This document shows, one piece after another, positions 44,596 through 53,151 of a stretch of 64,000 bases of DNA; position 1 is the first letter of the stretch, and each line of letters opens with the position of its first letter. The position numbers and the translations under genes were made by a program. The stretch lies in NCBI RefSeq assembly GCF_002858925.1, contig NZ_PJRS01000049.1, positions 124,001 through 188,000 on the forward strand. The letters are read 5' to 3'. Origin of the DNA: Caulobacter zeae (lineage in GTDB: Bacteria; Pseudomonadota; Alphaproteobacteria; Caulobacterales; Caulobacteraceae). The notes under the pieces are model-generated. The model ran no database searches, was not told the origin of the DNA, and saw nothing but the letters and a program-made list of their open reading frames with translations.

Positions 44596-45197
44596 CAGGC
44601 TTCGGCGACCGCGACGCGCACCAGGGTCCAGTTGGGGTCGCGGCTCTTGAGGTCGCGCTCGAAGGTCCACAGGTCGGCCGTGCGGCGGTCGTCGACCGCT
44701 TCGCCGGCGGCGCTGGTCGAGCGCGTGCGCACCTCGGCCAGGATCCGCACCACGGCGCGGGCGGTGTCGCCCTGCACCTCGGCGCTGTCGAGGTCCATGC
44801 GCGGCGGAGCCAGGATCTCGACGCTCTCGGTGCGGCCTTCCGCCTCGCGGGCGGCCATGGCGCCTTCGAAATTGGCCATCACGTCGGCGGCCAGCAGCGG
44901 CTTCAGCGTCTCGCGGTCACCAGCCGCGAAGGCCTTGAGGATCATCTCGTAGGCGTAGCGGGCGCCCGACAGGAAGCGGGCGGGATCGAAGTCGGGCTGG
45001 CGGGCGCGCAGGGCGGCCAGGCCCGTGGCGTTGACCGGGATCGCCGTCTCGGCGCTGTCGGCCGGACGGCCGGCGGCCGGGGCGGCCACGGGGGCGGGCG
45101 TGTCCTCGGGCTGACGCCCCACCCGGCGACCGAGCGTGGCGTAAAGCTGGTAGAGGACGACGGCGGCGAGCACCGCGAAGACGATCAGTTCAAGCAC
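44595..45197 (-). CDS. Tim44/TimA-like membrane protein
   Basis: A 200-residue protein with one N-terminal membrane span (MLELIVFAVLAAVVLYQLYATLG), a Pro/Ala-rich linker and a C-terminal Tim44-like domain (FLSGARYAYEMILKAFAAGDRETLKPLL, TADLWTFERDLKSRDPNWTLV). C. crescentus TimA of this type is an inner-membrane protein, but its role is not settled. It is divergent from secB. It is coupled to mltA. Confidence 0.88.
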   Translation of the reverse strand: MLELIVFAVLAAVVLYQLYATLGRRVGRQPEDTPAPVAAPAAGRPADSAETAIPVNATGLAALRARQPDFDPARFLSGARYAYEMILKAFAAGDRETLKPLLAADVMANFEGAMAAREAEGRTESVEILAPPRMDLDSAEVQGDTARAVVRILAEVRTRSTSAAGEAVDDRRTADLWTFERDLKSRDPNWTLVRVAVAEA

Positions 45198-45223
45198 GAC
45201 AAGTTCCGCATCGGGGCCGTCGA

Positions 45224-45248
45224 TTGAGACGGCAGCCTTCCTATATAG
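45224..45248 (+). promoter_or_regulatory. Possible promoter for secB
   Basis: TTGAGAC (45224-45230) and CTATATAG (45241-45248) are 10 bases apart, close to the Caulobacter housekeeping consensus TTGACGS-N10-14-GCTANAWC. Transcription toward secB would give a leader of about 110 bases. Confidence 0.4.
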
Positions 45249-45362
45249 GCCAAGCGACCGCCCGCGTCAGGCGCCTGACGTTGCACGGCGTTCTCCCGCA
45301 TGTTAGCAGCGCCGCTCACGCCTAACGGCCGATATGCCGCGCCGAGTATGGAAAAACCCTTC

Positions 45363-45857
45363 ATGACCGATACCAACGGCGCTCCGCCCGCCGCCCAGGA
45401 CGACAACGAAGCGGCCGCCGCCGGCATCCGCATCGTCGCCCAGTTCGTTCGCGACCTGTCGTTCGAAAACCCGCTCGCGCCGGACTCGCTGCGCGCCTCG
45501 GCCACCCAGCCGGCCATCGACATGGGCGTCGAGATGAACGCCCGCGGTCGCGCCGACGGCCTGTTCGAAGTCGACCTGAAGCTGTCGGCCCGCGCCGAGC
45601 GCGACGGCCAGGCGGTGTTCCACGTCGAAGTTGTCTATGGCGGCCTGTTCCAGATCGCTGGCGTGCCGGAAGAAGCCCTCGAGCAGGTCCTGCTGATCGA
45701 GTGCCCGCGCTTCCTGTTCCCGTTCGCCCGTCGCCTGATCGCCGACGTCACCAGCGAAGGCGGCTTCCCGCCCTTCCTGATCGACCCGATCGACTTCGGC
45801 GGCGTCTACGCCGCGCGCAAGGCCCAGGCCGAAGCCGGCCAGGTCGGCAACGCCTGA
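45363..45857 (+). CDS. secB: Protein-export chaperone SecB
   Basis: Tetrameric chaperone that holds preproteins for SecA. The 164 residues contain VRDLSFENPLAPDS, MGVEMNARGRADGLFEVDLKL, FHVEVVYGGLFQIAG and the conserved C-terminal block IECPRFLFPFARRLIADVTSEGGFPPFLIDPIDF. ATG 45363 (MTDTNG) is chosen; the frame is open further upstream, but that part is not conserved. A strong terminator follows. Confidence 0.96.
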   Translation: MTDTNGAPPAAQDDNEAAAAGIRIVAQFVRDLSFENPLAPDSLRASATQPAIDMGVEMNARGRADGLFEVDLKLSARAERDGQAVFHVEVVYGGLFQIAGVPEEALEQVLLIECPRFLFPFARRLIADVTSEGGFPPFLIDPIDFGGVYAARKAQAEAGQVGNA

Positions 45858-45885
45858 TTTCAGGCTGACGACCCCGAAAACGAAG

Positions 45886-45915
45886 AAGGCCCGGAGCAGC
45901 GATGCTCCGGGCCTT
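45886..45915. terminator. Intrinsic terminator after secB
   Basis: A perfect 13-bp stem (AAGGCCCGGAGCA 45886-45898 with TGCTCCGGGCCTT 45903-45915), 4-base loop, then TCTTTTTGG. It also separates secB from the convergent response-regulator gene. Confidence 0.9.
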
Positions 45916-45938
45916 TCTTTTTGGGGTTCCTCAGAGGG

Positions 45939-46625
45939 CTAAGGCTGAAGCCGGTAGCCGCCCGCCTCGGTGATCAGGATCCGTGCGGTGGCGGGATCGG
46001 GCTCGATCTTCTGGCGCAGGCGGTAGACGTGGGTTTCCAGCGTGTGGGTGGTGACGCCGGCGTTGTAGCCCCAGACCTCGGTCAGCAGCTCCTCGCGCGA
46101 CACCGGCTTGGAGCCGGCGCGGTAGAGGTACTTCAGGATGTTGGTTTCCTTCTCGGTCAGCCGCACCTTCTTCTGCTTGTCGTCGACCAGCAGCTTGGCC
46201 GAGGGGCGGAACTCGTAGGGACCGATGCGGAATAGGGCGTCTTCCGAGGCCTCGTAGCTGCGCAGCTGGGCGCGGATGCGGGCCAGGAGCACGCCGAAGC
46301 GGAAGGGCTTGGTGACGTAGTCGTTGGCGCCCGATTCCAGGCCCAGGATCGTGTCGCTGTCGCTGGCGGCGGCGGTAAGCATGATCACCGGCGCGGTGAC
46401 GCCGTTCTTGCGCATCAGCCGGCAGGCCTCGCGGCCGTCCATGTCGGGCAGGTCGACGTCGAGCAGGATCAGGTCGGGCTTGATCTCGCGGGCCTGGCGC
46501 ACGCCCTCGCCGGCGGTCGGGCACTCGGCCACGGCGAATTCCTCGTGCAGGGCGAGCTGTTCGGCCAGGGCGCCGCGCAGGTCGTCGTCGTCGTCGATGA
46601 GAAGCAGGGTCTTGCGTTGCGCCAT
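45939..46625 (-). CDS. cenR: OmpR-type response regulator, CenR-like
   Basis: A 228-residue two-component regulator. The receiver has the acidic cluster LLLIDDDDDLRG, phosphoacceptor Asp in ILLDVDLPDMDG and Lys in VTKPFRFG. The winged-helix domain includes RLTEKETNILKYLYRAG and GVTTHTLETHVYRLRQKIE. Sequence and place (between secB and ntrZ-leuS) match the essential Caulobacter envelope regulator CenR as I remember them. ATG 46625 (MAQRKTL) is the start. No kinase gene is adjacent. It is divergent from an L,D-transpeptidase gene, a plausible target. Confidence 0.8.
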   Translation of the reverse strand: MAQRKTLLLIDDDDDLRGALAEQLALHEEFAVAECPTAGEGVRQAREIKPDLILLDVDLPDMDGREACRLMRKNGVTAPVIMLTAAASDSDTILGLESGANDYVTKPFRFGVLLARIRAQLRSYEASEDALFRIGPYEFRPSAKLLVDDKQKKVRLTEKETNILKYLYRAGSKPVSREELLTEVWGYNAGVTTHTLETHVYRLRQKIEPDPATARILITEAGGYRLQP

Positions 46626-46692
46626 GAGGCGGAACATGACCGCTACGAGGCCCGGCGCCAAGGGGCGCGGGCTTGCGGGAGCGGGGTTTGCA

Positions 46693-47214
46693 ATGATCTT
46701 CCAGGCGCGTTCCGCCCAAAACGGCGCGACCATCGACCTCGGCGACGGCCGGATCGTGCGCTGCGCCCTGGGCAAGGCCGGCGTCATCGCCGCCGCCGAC
46801 AAGCGCGAGGGCGACAACAGGAGCCCCCTGGGAACCTGGGCGATCCGCCAGGTGCTCTACCGCCCCGACGTCTATCCGGACGGCCCGAAGACGGTCCTGC
46901 CGACTGCGCCGATCGCCCCCGACGACGGCTGGTGCGACGCGCCCGGCGATCCGAACTACAACCGCCCGGTCAAGCTGCCGTATCAGGCCAGCGCCGAGCG
47001 CATGTGGCGCGACGATCCCGTCTACGACCTGGTGGGGATCCTCGCCCATAACGACGACCCGCCGGTTCCGGGCCTGGGCTCGGCGATCTTCCTGCACCTG
47101 GCGCGCGAGGGTTATCCCGGCACCGAGGGCTGCGTGGCCCTGGCGCGGGCGGATATCGAGGCGCTGCTCGCGAAGGCCGCGCCGGGGGACGCGATCGGGA
47201 TCGCGGAGGGGTGA
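46693..47214 (+). CDS. L,D-transpeptidase (YkuD domain) family protein
   Basis: A 173-residue protein with the YkuD catalytic motif near its C terminus: IFLHLAREGYPGTEGCVALA, with His and the nucleophilic Cys. Such enzymes cross-link peptidoglycan or attach proteins to it, but no signal peptide is evident from ATG 46693, which is odd for a periplasmic enzyme. It resembles the short YkuD group often annotated L,D-transpeptidase family protein. Divergent from the CenR-like gene with a 67-base gap. Confidence 0.85.
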   Translation: MIFQARSAQNGATIDLGDGRIVRCALGKAGVIAAADKREGDNRSPLGTWAIRQVLYRPDVYPDGPKTVLPTAPIAPDDGWCDAPGDPNYNRPVKLPYQASAERMWRDDPVYDLVGILAHNDDPPVPGLGSAIFLHLAREGYPGTEGCVALARADIEALLAKAAPGDAIGIAEG

Positions 47215-47223
47215 GGCCTTTGA

Positions 47224-47354
47224 GGCGCTCCCCCTGAAGGGCGAGCTGTCGCGGAGGGACTGAGGGGGAAGCGAGAGATGACTGGCCGGCATCGCGGCAG
47301 CTGAAAACGGCCCCCTCCGGCCCTCTGGGCCACCTCCCCCAGAGGGGGGAGGAT
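47224..47354. repeat. Dispersed inverted-repeat element, family A copy 3 (partial)
   Basis: Bases 47289-47354 are the reverse complement of the left arm of the family A element (CCCCCTCCGGCCCTCTGGGC.. and CCACCTCCCCCAGAGGGG). The preceding 47224-47262 (GCTCCCCCTGAAGGGCGAGC..) is a diverged second arm. It lies between the convergent YkuD and YggS genes. Confidence 0.75.
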
Positions 47355-47361
47355 TCTGGGA

Positions 47362-48006
47362 TCACCGCGCCCCGAACAGCGCCGAACCCACCCGCACCGA
47401 GGTTGCGCCACACGCGATCGCCGTCTCGAAGTCGTCGCTCATGCCCATCGACAGCTTCGCAAGCCCGTTGCGGGCGGCGATGTCGGCGAGCATCCGGAAA
47501 TGCGGCACGGGGTCGTCTTCGGCCGGCGGGATGCACATCAGGCCTTCCACGGAGAGCCCGTAGACGCCCCGGCAGGCGGCGATAAAGGCGTCGGCCTCGA
47601 CCGGCGTCACGCCGGCCTTCTGCGGCTCCTCGCCCGTATTGACCTGGACGTAGAGGCGCGGGGCCGTCCCCTGCGCCTGGACCTCGTCGGCCAGCACCCG
47701 GGCCAGCTTCTCGCGGTCGAGCGTCTCGATGACGTCGAAGAAGGCCACGGCGTCGCGGGCCTTGTTGGTCTGCAGCGGCCCGATCAGCCGCAGCTCGATC
47801 TGCTCGCGCAGCGGCGTCCAGCGCTCCCTGGCCTCCTGCACGCGGTTCTCGCCGAAAACCCGCTGGCCCCCGTCGAACACAGGGGCGATATGGTCCCACG
47901 GCTGTAGCTTCGACACCGCCACCAGCTGGACGGCGTCGGCGGGCCGGCCGGCCGCGAGGGCGGCGGCGGCGATGCGGGATCGGATGGCGTTCAGGGCTTG
48001 CGACAT
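47362..48006 (-). CDS. YggS-family pyridoxal phosphate homeostasis protein
   Basis: A 214-residue PLP-binding protein (YggS/PROSC/PLPBP). The PLP lysine is in VAVSKLQPWDHI. Other marks are FGENRVQEARERW, LIGPLQTNKARDAV, LMCIPPAEDDPVPHFR and the phosphate loop SMGMSDDFETAIACGATSVRVGSALFG. It balances PLP supply and amino-acid metabolism and has no proven enzymatic activity. Its start codon overlaps that of the divergent ThiE-like gene. Confidence 0.94.
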   Translation of the reverse strand: MSQALNAIRSRIAAAALAAGRPADAVQLVAVSKLQPWDHIAPVFDGGQRVFGENRVQEARERWTPLREQIELRLIGPLQTNKARDAVAFFDVIETLDREKLARVLADEVQAQGTAPRLYVQVNTGEEPQKAGVTPVEADAFIAACRGVYGLSVEGLMCIPPAEDDPVPHFRMLADIAARNGLAKLSMGMSDDFETAIACGATSVRVGSALFGAR

Positions 48007-48631
48007 GTCGGACCAGGAAACAGGCAGTCTGGAAATCCTCTCTAGAACGGCCGCGCGGCTTCGCCCATGGGTCTGGCCGGGCGATCCCCTGCCGCGCCTG
48101 TTGTTTTTCACCGATCCGGTGCGGGTTCCCGATCCGGAAGCCGTCGCCGAGCGCCTGCCGGCGGGCGCGGGGATCGTCTATCGGCCTTTCGATGCGCCGG
48201 ACGCCATCGAGCGCGGCCTGCGCCTAGCGGCGATCGCCCGTGCGGGCGGCTTGCTGCTGTTGGCGGGCGCGGATCCGGCCCTGGCGCAGGCGATCGGCGC
48301 GCAAGGCGTGCATCTGCCTCAGCGCCTCGCGGACAGCGCGGCCTATATTCGCAGGGGCCATCCCTCATGGCGGATCACGGCGGCGGCGCACGACGCCCCG
48401 GCCGTGCGGGCGGCGCAGCAGGCCGGAGCCGAGGCGGTGGTGGTCTCGCCGGTGTTACCCAGCAACAGCCCCTCGGCCGGCGCGCCGCTGGGCGTCGCGG
48501 GCCTGGCGGCGATCACGGCGAGCGCGGCCCTGCCGGTCTACGCCCTGGGCGGCGTCAACGCGAAAACCGCCGGCGCGCTGGTCGGCGCGGGCGTCTACGG
48601 CTTGGCGGGAGTCGAAGGGTTCGGCGCCTGA
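48005..48631 (+). CDS. Thiamine phosphate synthase-like (ThiE/TenI) protein
   Basis: A 208-residue barrel protein of the thiamine monophosphate synthase superfamily. Seen are LLFFTDPVRVPDPE at the N terminus, GAQGVHLPQRLA, AVVVSPVLPSNSPSAGAPLG (the phosphate-loop region) and the C-terminal LPVYALGGVNAKTAGALVGAG. Sequence relation to true ThiE is partial, so it may be a ThiE or a TenI-like relative. The ATG at 48005 shares bases with the start codon of the divergent yggS-type gene, so one of these starts may be further in. Confidence 0.72.
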   Translation: MSDQETGSLEILSRTAARLRPWVWPGDPLPRLLFFTDPVRVPDPEAVAERLPAGAGIVYRPFDAPDAIERGLRLAAIARAGGLLLLAGADPALAQAIGAQGVHLPQRLADSAAYIRRGHPSWRITAAAHDAPAVRAAQQAGAEAVVVSPVLPSNSPSAGAPLGVAGLAAITASAALPVYALGGVNAKTAGALVGAGVYGLAGVEGFGA

Positions 48632-48641
48632 GCGCCGAAGA

Positions 48642-49082
48642 TCAGAACTTGAAGGCCGTTTCCAGCTTCACGCGCGGCGCGGGCTCGCGGGTTTCGTTCT
48701 TGCGGGCGGCGGCCACGGGGTTGTTCTCGCCCAGGGCCACGGCGCCGCCGACGCGGATCGACGGCGTGACCTTGTAGTAGGCCCCGGCCTGGACGTCCTT
48801 CAGCTCCATCTCGCGGCCCACGGGCTGGTCGAGGTCGAGCTTGAGGCCCCACTTGCCCTTGCGGGCGTCGAATTCGAGGGTCTTCTTGGGGTTCTGCGGG
48901 CTGAACGGCGCGCCTTGCGAGGCGGTGAAGTCGTTCTTGACGGTGAAGTCGGCGGTGGCCGGCGCGGTACGGGTCTTGGTCTGGGCATGAGCCAGCGAAG
49001 CCGATCCCGTGAGGATCAGCGCGGCGGCGCCCGCCAAGACGAATTGCGTCGCGACCTTCGTCACTCGACACCCATTCCCCAA
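48642..49082 (-). CDS. ntrZ: NtrZ-like periplasmic regulatory protein
   Basis: A 146-residue exported protein with an N-terminal signal segment (VTKVATQFVLAGAAALILTG..AHAQ) and a small mature domain with repeats of charged and beta-type residues (LEFDARKGKWGLKLDLDQPVG, PSIRVGGAVALGENN). It resembles the Caulobacter periplasmic protein NtrZ, which inhibits the kinase NtrY, and it occupies the NtrZ position before the DUF3576 lipoprotein and leuS in C. crescentus as I remember. The start may be ATG 49082 or GTG 49064. I could not align it to the reference. Confidence 0.6.
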   Translation of the reverse strand: MGNGCRVTKVATQFVLAGAAALILTGSASLAHAQTKTRTAPATADFTVKNDFTASQGAPFSPQNPKKTLEFDARKGKWGLKLDLDQPVGREMELKDVQAGAYYKVTPSIRVGGAVALGENNPVAAARKNETREPAPRVKLETAFKF

Positions 49083-49236
49083 AATAACCCCTGCCCGAAC
49101 CTCATATAGGTACGGACACCCTGAAAGCCGAATAAAGGCCTTGGTACAACGCGGTCAACAGGGCTTGGATCACGCTGATCGTCGCAGGTTACGATTCAAG
49201 CGGCGCCTGTGGCGGTCATGTCACGCGATTCCTGTT

Positions 49237-49263
49237 TTGACGCGGCGCGGCCATGCTATAGAC
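49237..49263 (+). promoter_or_regulatory. Promoter of the DUF3576 lipoprotein gene
   Basis: TTGACGC (49237-49243) and GCTATAGAC (49255-49263) are 11 bases apart and closely fit the Caulobacter consensus TTGACGS-N10-14-GCTANAWC. CcrM GATTC sites lie upstream at 49193-49197 and 49227-49231. The leader would be about 65 bases. The rest of the 248-base gap 49083-49330 has no supported gene. Confidence 0.7.
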
Positions 49264-49330
49264 GCGTTCCGGCTGCGGGGGCGCGCCTGGGCTGCGCGCA
49301 CGCGCCGGCAGATTTTTGGAGCGAGGTACT

Positions 49331-49843
49331 ATGGCGTTTGAGCGTGGGTCCATGTTGCGCGGCGTCGCCGCCGGCGTGCTGGCGCTGTCGGTTCTCGGCG
49401 TGGGCGCGTGCAGCAGCAACAAGCCGCCCAAGACCTTCACCAGCCAGAGCGAAGAGTCCGGTTTCCAGCCCTTCGGCCTGTTCAAGAAGAGCCCCAAGGC
49501 CGCCACGAGCGAAGGCTCGATCGGCGTCAACGGCTTCCTGTGGCGCGCGTCGCTGGACACCCTGGCCTTCATGCCGCTGGCCTCGGCCGACCCGTACGGC
49601 GGCGTGATCGTCACCGACTGGTACATCAATCCGGAAAAGCCCGACGAGCGCTTCAAGGCCACTGTCTACATCCTGGACACCCGCCTGCGCGCCGACGGCC
49701 TGAACGTCACGATCTTCAAGCAGGCCAAGGACGCCTCGGGCGCCTGGGTCGACACGGCCGCCTCCGACCAGACGGCGACCGACATCGAGAACGCCATCCT
49801 GACCCGCGCGCGTCAGCTTCGCCTCTCGAACATCCGGAACTAA
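49331..49843 (+). CDS. DUF3576 lipoprotein
   Basis: A 170-residue lipoprotein with lipobox VLGVGAC after a hydrophobic signal segment. The mature protein has SIGVNGFLWRASLDTLAFMPLASADPYGGVIVTDWY, the hallmark of DUF3576 proteins, which occur only in alphaproteobacteria and lie upstream of leuS. The ATG at 49331 (MAFERGS) is the start. A well-formed promoter lies about 70 bases upstream. It probably works in outer-membrane biogenesis, but its role is unproven. Confidence 0.9.
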   Translation: MAFERGSMLRGVAAGVLALSVLGVGACSSNKPPKTFTSQSEESGFQPFGLFKKSPKAATSEGSIGVNGFLWRASLDTLAFMPLASADPYGGVIVTDWYINPEKPDERFKATVYILDTRLRADGLNVTIFKQAKDASGAWVDTAASDQTATDIENAILTRARQLRLSNIRN

Positions 49844-49874
49844 GGGCTCTTTTAAAGTCCCGAAGGATCCGCGC

Positions 49875-49906
49875 GGGAGCCCCTCGTCTGGCGACAAGGG
49901 GCTCCC
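49875..49906 (+). terminator. Stem-loop after the DUF3576 gene
   Basis: GGGAGCCCCT (49875-49884) pairs with AGGGGCTCCC (49897-49906), 10 bp. The tract after it (GTTCGCATATTTAGG) is only weakly T-rich, so termination may be partial. Confidence 0.6.
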
Positions 49907-50057
49907 GTTCGCATATTTAGGCGCGCCCCGGCCGCGAAACCGCTTATGAGCATTGCGGAACGCGTCCATTTTGTTGGAGCGCGCCTGGGCGGGTTAACCG
50001 CCCACACTTAACCCTGGCGCGCTCTCGCGCATCGACCGCAAGCACTGTCTGGTTTCC

Positions 50058-52649
50058 ATGGCCCGCTACAATCCCAAAGACACCGAGCCGAAGTGGCGCG
50101 CCGCCTGGGCGAACGCCAACACCTTCCTGACGCCGATCGCCCCCGACGCGCGTCCGAAGTACTACGTGCTCGAGATGTTCCCCTATCCATCGGGGCGCAT
50201 CCACATGGGCCATGTGCGCAACTACGCCATGGGCGACGTCGTGGCCCGCTACAAGCGCGCCCAGGGCTTCAACGTGCTGCACCCGATGGGCTGGGACGCT
50301 TTTGGCATGCCCGCCGAGAACGCGGCCATGGAGCGCGGCGTCCACCCCAAGGGCTGGACCTACGACAACATCGCCTCGATGCGCGAGCAGCTGAAGGCCC
50401 TGGGCCTGTCGGTCGACTGGTCGCGCGAATTCGCCACCTGCGACCCGGAATACTACGGCAAGCAGCAGGCCTGGTTCCTGCGCCTGCTGAAGCGCGGCCT
50501 GGTCTACCGCAAGGAAGCCTCGGTCAACTGGGATCCGGTCGACATGACCGTGCTGGCCAACGAGCAGGTCATCGACGGCAAGGGCTGGCGCTCGGGCGCG
50601 ACGGTCGAGAAGCGCAAGCTGACCCAGTGGTTCCTGCGCATCACCGACTACGCCGACGCCCTGATCGACGGCCTGAAGACCCTGGATCGCTGGCCCGAGA
50701 AGGTCCGCATCATGCAGGAGAACTGGATCGGCCGGTCCACGGGCCTGCGCTTCAAGTTCCAGTTCGACGGCGAGGCGCCGGACGGCCTGGCCGAGGGCCT
50801 GGAAGTCTACACCACCCGTCCCGACACCCTGTTCGGCGCCAGCTTCGTGGGCATCGCCCCCGAGCACCCGCTGGCCGAGCAGCTGGCGGTCGAGAACCCC
50901 GACCTGCAGGCGTTCATCGCCGAGTGCCGCAAGGGCGGCACCTCGGAGGCCGATATCGAGGGCGCCGAGAAGCTGGGTCGCGACACCGGCCTGCGCGTGA
51001 AGCACCCGCTGGACCCGTCGATCACCCTGCCGGTGTGGATCGCCAACTTCATCCTGATGGACTACGGCACAGGCGCGATCTTCGCCTGCCCGGCCCACGA
51101 TCAGCGCGACCTGGACTTCGCCCGCAAGTACGACCTGCCGGTGCTGCCGGTGGTGCTGCCCAACGGCGAGGATCCGGCGACCTTCACGGTCGGCAAGGAG
51201 GCCTATGTCGGCCCCGGCAGGATCTTCAACTCCGAGTTCCTGGACGGGATGGAGGTCGAGGCCGCCAAGACCGAGGCCGTCTCGCGGATCGAAGCCGCCG
51301 GCCAGGGCCAGGGCGCGACCGTCTATCGCCTGCGCGACTGGGGCGTTAGCCGCCAGCGCTACTGGGGCTGCCCGATCCCGGTCATCCACTGCGAGGCCTG
51401 CGGCCCGGTGGCCGTGCCGGAAGACCAGCTGCCGGTCACCCTGCCCGAGGACGTCACCTTCGATCCCAACAAGCCGGGCAACCCTCTGGTGCGGCACCCG
51501 ACCTGGAAGCACGTCAATTGCCCGTCGTGCGGCGCCCCGGCCGAGCGCGAGACCGACACGCTGGACACCTTCGTCGACAGCAGCTGGTACTTCGCCCGCT
51601 TCACCGACCCGACTGCGGCCGAGCCGATCGACAAGGCCTGCGCCGACCACTGGATGCCGGTCGACCAGTATATCGGCGGCGTCGAGCACGCCGTGCTGCA
51701 CCTGCTGTACGCCCGCTTCATCACCAAGGCGCTGAAGGACGAGGGTCTGCTGTCGGTGGACGAGCCGTTCGCGGGCCTGTTCACCCAAGGCATGGTCACC
51801 CACGAGGCCTACAAGGACGAGGCCGGCGACTGGGTCGAGCCGTCGGACGTGGTGATCACGGCCGAAGGCAACGTCCGCACCGCCAAGCACGCCAAGACCG
51901 GCGCGCCGATCGTCATCGGCGACATCGAGAAGATGTCGAAGTCCAAGAAGAACGTCGTCGCGCCCGAAGACATCTTCGAGGCCTACGGCGTCGACGCCGC
52001 GCGCCTGTTCGTGATGAGCGACAGCCCGCCCGAGCGCGACGTGCAGTGGAGCAATTCGGGCGTCGAGGGCTCGTGGCGCTTCACCCACCGCCTGTGGAAC
52101 GAGTTCGACAGCCAGCCGGCCGGCGACTTCGCCCACGACGACGCCGACGAGACGGCCCTGGCCCTGCGCAAGGCGGCCCACAAGCTGATCGGCTTCGTCA
52201 CCGACAGCATCGAGGGCTTCCGCTTCAACAGCGGCGTGGCGCGCCTGTACGAGTTCCTGAACGCCCTGAAGGCCGCTCCGGCTGAAGGCGGCTCGAACGC
52301 CGTGCTGGCCGCCCGCGTCGAGGCGCTGGACATCCTGGCCCGCCTGGTGGCGCCGTTCACGCCTCACCTGGCCGAGGAGGCCTGGGCGCGCCTGGGTCGC
52401 ACCGGCATGGTGGTCGATGCGCCGTGGCCCAAGGCCGATCCGGCCCTGGCCGCCGACGACGAGCGCGTGCTGCCGATCCAGATCAACGGCAAGCGCCGCG
52501 GCGAGATCAAGGTCAAGGCCGGCGCCCCGGACGACGAGGTGCAGAAAATCGCTCTGGCGGATCCCGCCGTCATGGCCCACCTTGAGGGCGTCACGGTCCG
52601 CAAGGTGATCGTGGTCAAAGACCGCATCGTCAACATCGTGGCGAACTGA
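50058..52649 (+). CDS. leuS: Leucyl-tRNA synthetase
   Basis: Charges tRNA-Leu. The 863-residue class I synthetase has the HIGH motif as HMGH at residues 49-52, the editing (CP1) domain with TTRPDTLFGASF near residue 255, the signature zinc-like CPSCGAPAERETDTLDTFVDS insert and the KMSKSKKN motif at about residue 625. It heads the leuS-lptE-holA operon, with gaps of 3 and 4 bases. Confidence 0.98.
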   Translation: MARYNPKDTEPKWRAAWANANTFLTPIAPDARPKYYVLEMFPYPSGRIHMGHVRNYAMGDVVARYKRAQGFNVLHPMGWDAFGMPAENAAMERGVHPKGWTYDNIASMREQLKALGLSVDWSREFATCDPEYYGKQQAWFLRLLKRGLVYRKEASVNWDPVDMTVLANEQVIDGKGWRSGATVEKRKLTQWFLRITDYADALIDGLKTLDRWPEKVRIMQENWIGRSTGLRFKFQFDGEAPDGLAEGLEVYTTRPDTLFGASFVGIAPEHPLAEQLAVENPDLQAFIAECRKGGTSEADIEGAEKLGRDTGLRVKHPLDPSITLPVWIANFILMDYGTGAIFACPAHDQRDLDFARKYDLPVLPVVLPNGEDPATFTVGKEAYVGPGRIFNSEFLDGMEVEAAKTEAVSRIEAAGQGQGATVYRLRDWGVSRQRYWGCPIPVIHCEACGPVAVPEDQLPVTLPEDVTFDPNKPGNPLVRHPTWKHVNCPSCGAPAERETDTLDTFVDSSWYFARFTDPTAAEPIDKACADHWMPVDQYIGGVEHAVLHLLYARFITKALKDEGLLSVDEPFAGLFTQGMVTHEAYKDEAGDWVEPSDVVITAEGNVRTAKHAKTGAPIVIGDIEKMSKSKKNVVAPEDIFEAYGVDAARLFVMSDSPPERDVQWSNSGVEGSWRFTHRLWNEFDSQPAGDFAHDDADETALALRKAAHKLIGFVTDSIEGFRFNSGVARLYEFLNALKAAPAEGGSNAVLAARVEALDILARLVAPFTPHLAEEAWARLGRTGMVVDAPWPKADPALAADDERVLPIQINGKRRGEIKVKAGAPDDEVQKIALADPAVMAHLEGVTVRKVIVVKDRIVNIVAN

Positions 52650-52652
52650 TCC

Positions 52653-53147
52653 ATGAAGCGTCTCCTGGCGGCCGCCGCCCTTCTCTCGTCCCTGGCCCTG
52701 TCGGCCTGCGGCTTCACGCCGCTCTATGGCCAGCAGGGCGTCACGGGCGGCCTGGGCGCGATCGAGGTGGTCGCGGCCGAGGGCCGCGCCGGCTACATGC
52801 TGCGCGAGCAGCTGGAAGACGCGCTGGCGCGTAACCCCAACGTGCTGGCCTCGCACCGCCTGACCTACAAGGTCGAGGAGAAGCGCTACGCCCGCGGCGT
52901 GCGCGTCGACAACGTGGCCAACCGCTACGAGCTCAACATGAAGGTCGAGTGGAAGCTCACCGACACGACGACGGGCTCGGACGTGCGCAAGGGAACGACG
53001 ACGGCGGTGGTCACCTACGACTCCGCCGACCAGCCCTACGCCGCCATCGCCGCCCAGCAGGACGGCCAGGAACGCGCCGCCGCCGAAGTGGCCCGCAAGA
53101 TCCAGCTGGAACTGGCCGCCTGGCTGGCCGGCAAGGCGCCCGCCTGA
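52653..53147 (+). CDS. lptE: LPS-assembly lipoprotein LptE
   Basis: A 164-residue outer-membrane lipoprotein with lipobox LSAC followed by GFTPLYG, the classic LptE start. LptE plugs and assembles the LptD pore for LPS export. The mature part has LRSLTYKVEEKR-like beta strands (HRLTYKVEEKRYARGVRVDN) and an Ala-rich C-terminal helix. It is in the conserved leuS-lptE-holA order. Confidence 0.9.
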   Translation: MKRLLAAAALLSSLALSACGFTPLYGQQGVTGGLGAIEVVAAEGRAGYMLREQLEDALARNPNVLASHRLTYKVEEKRYARGVRVDNVANRYELNMKVEWKLTDTTTGSDVRKGTTTAVVTYDSADQPYAAIAAQQDGQERAAAEVARKIQLELAAWLAGKAPA

Positions 53148-53151
53148 TCAC

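Noticed and set aside
49944..52856. 970-codon open frame opposite leuS
   Set aside because: A shadow of a GC-rich gene. The plus-strand leuS has all synthetase motifs and the opposite frame has no recognised domain.
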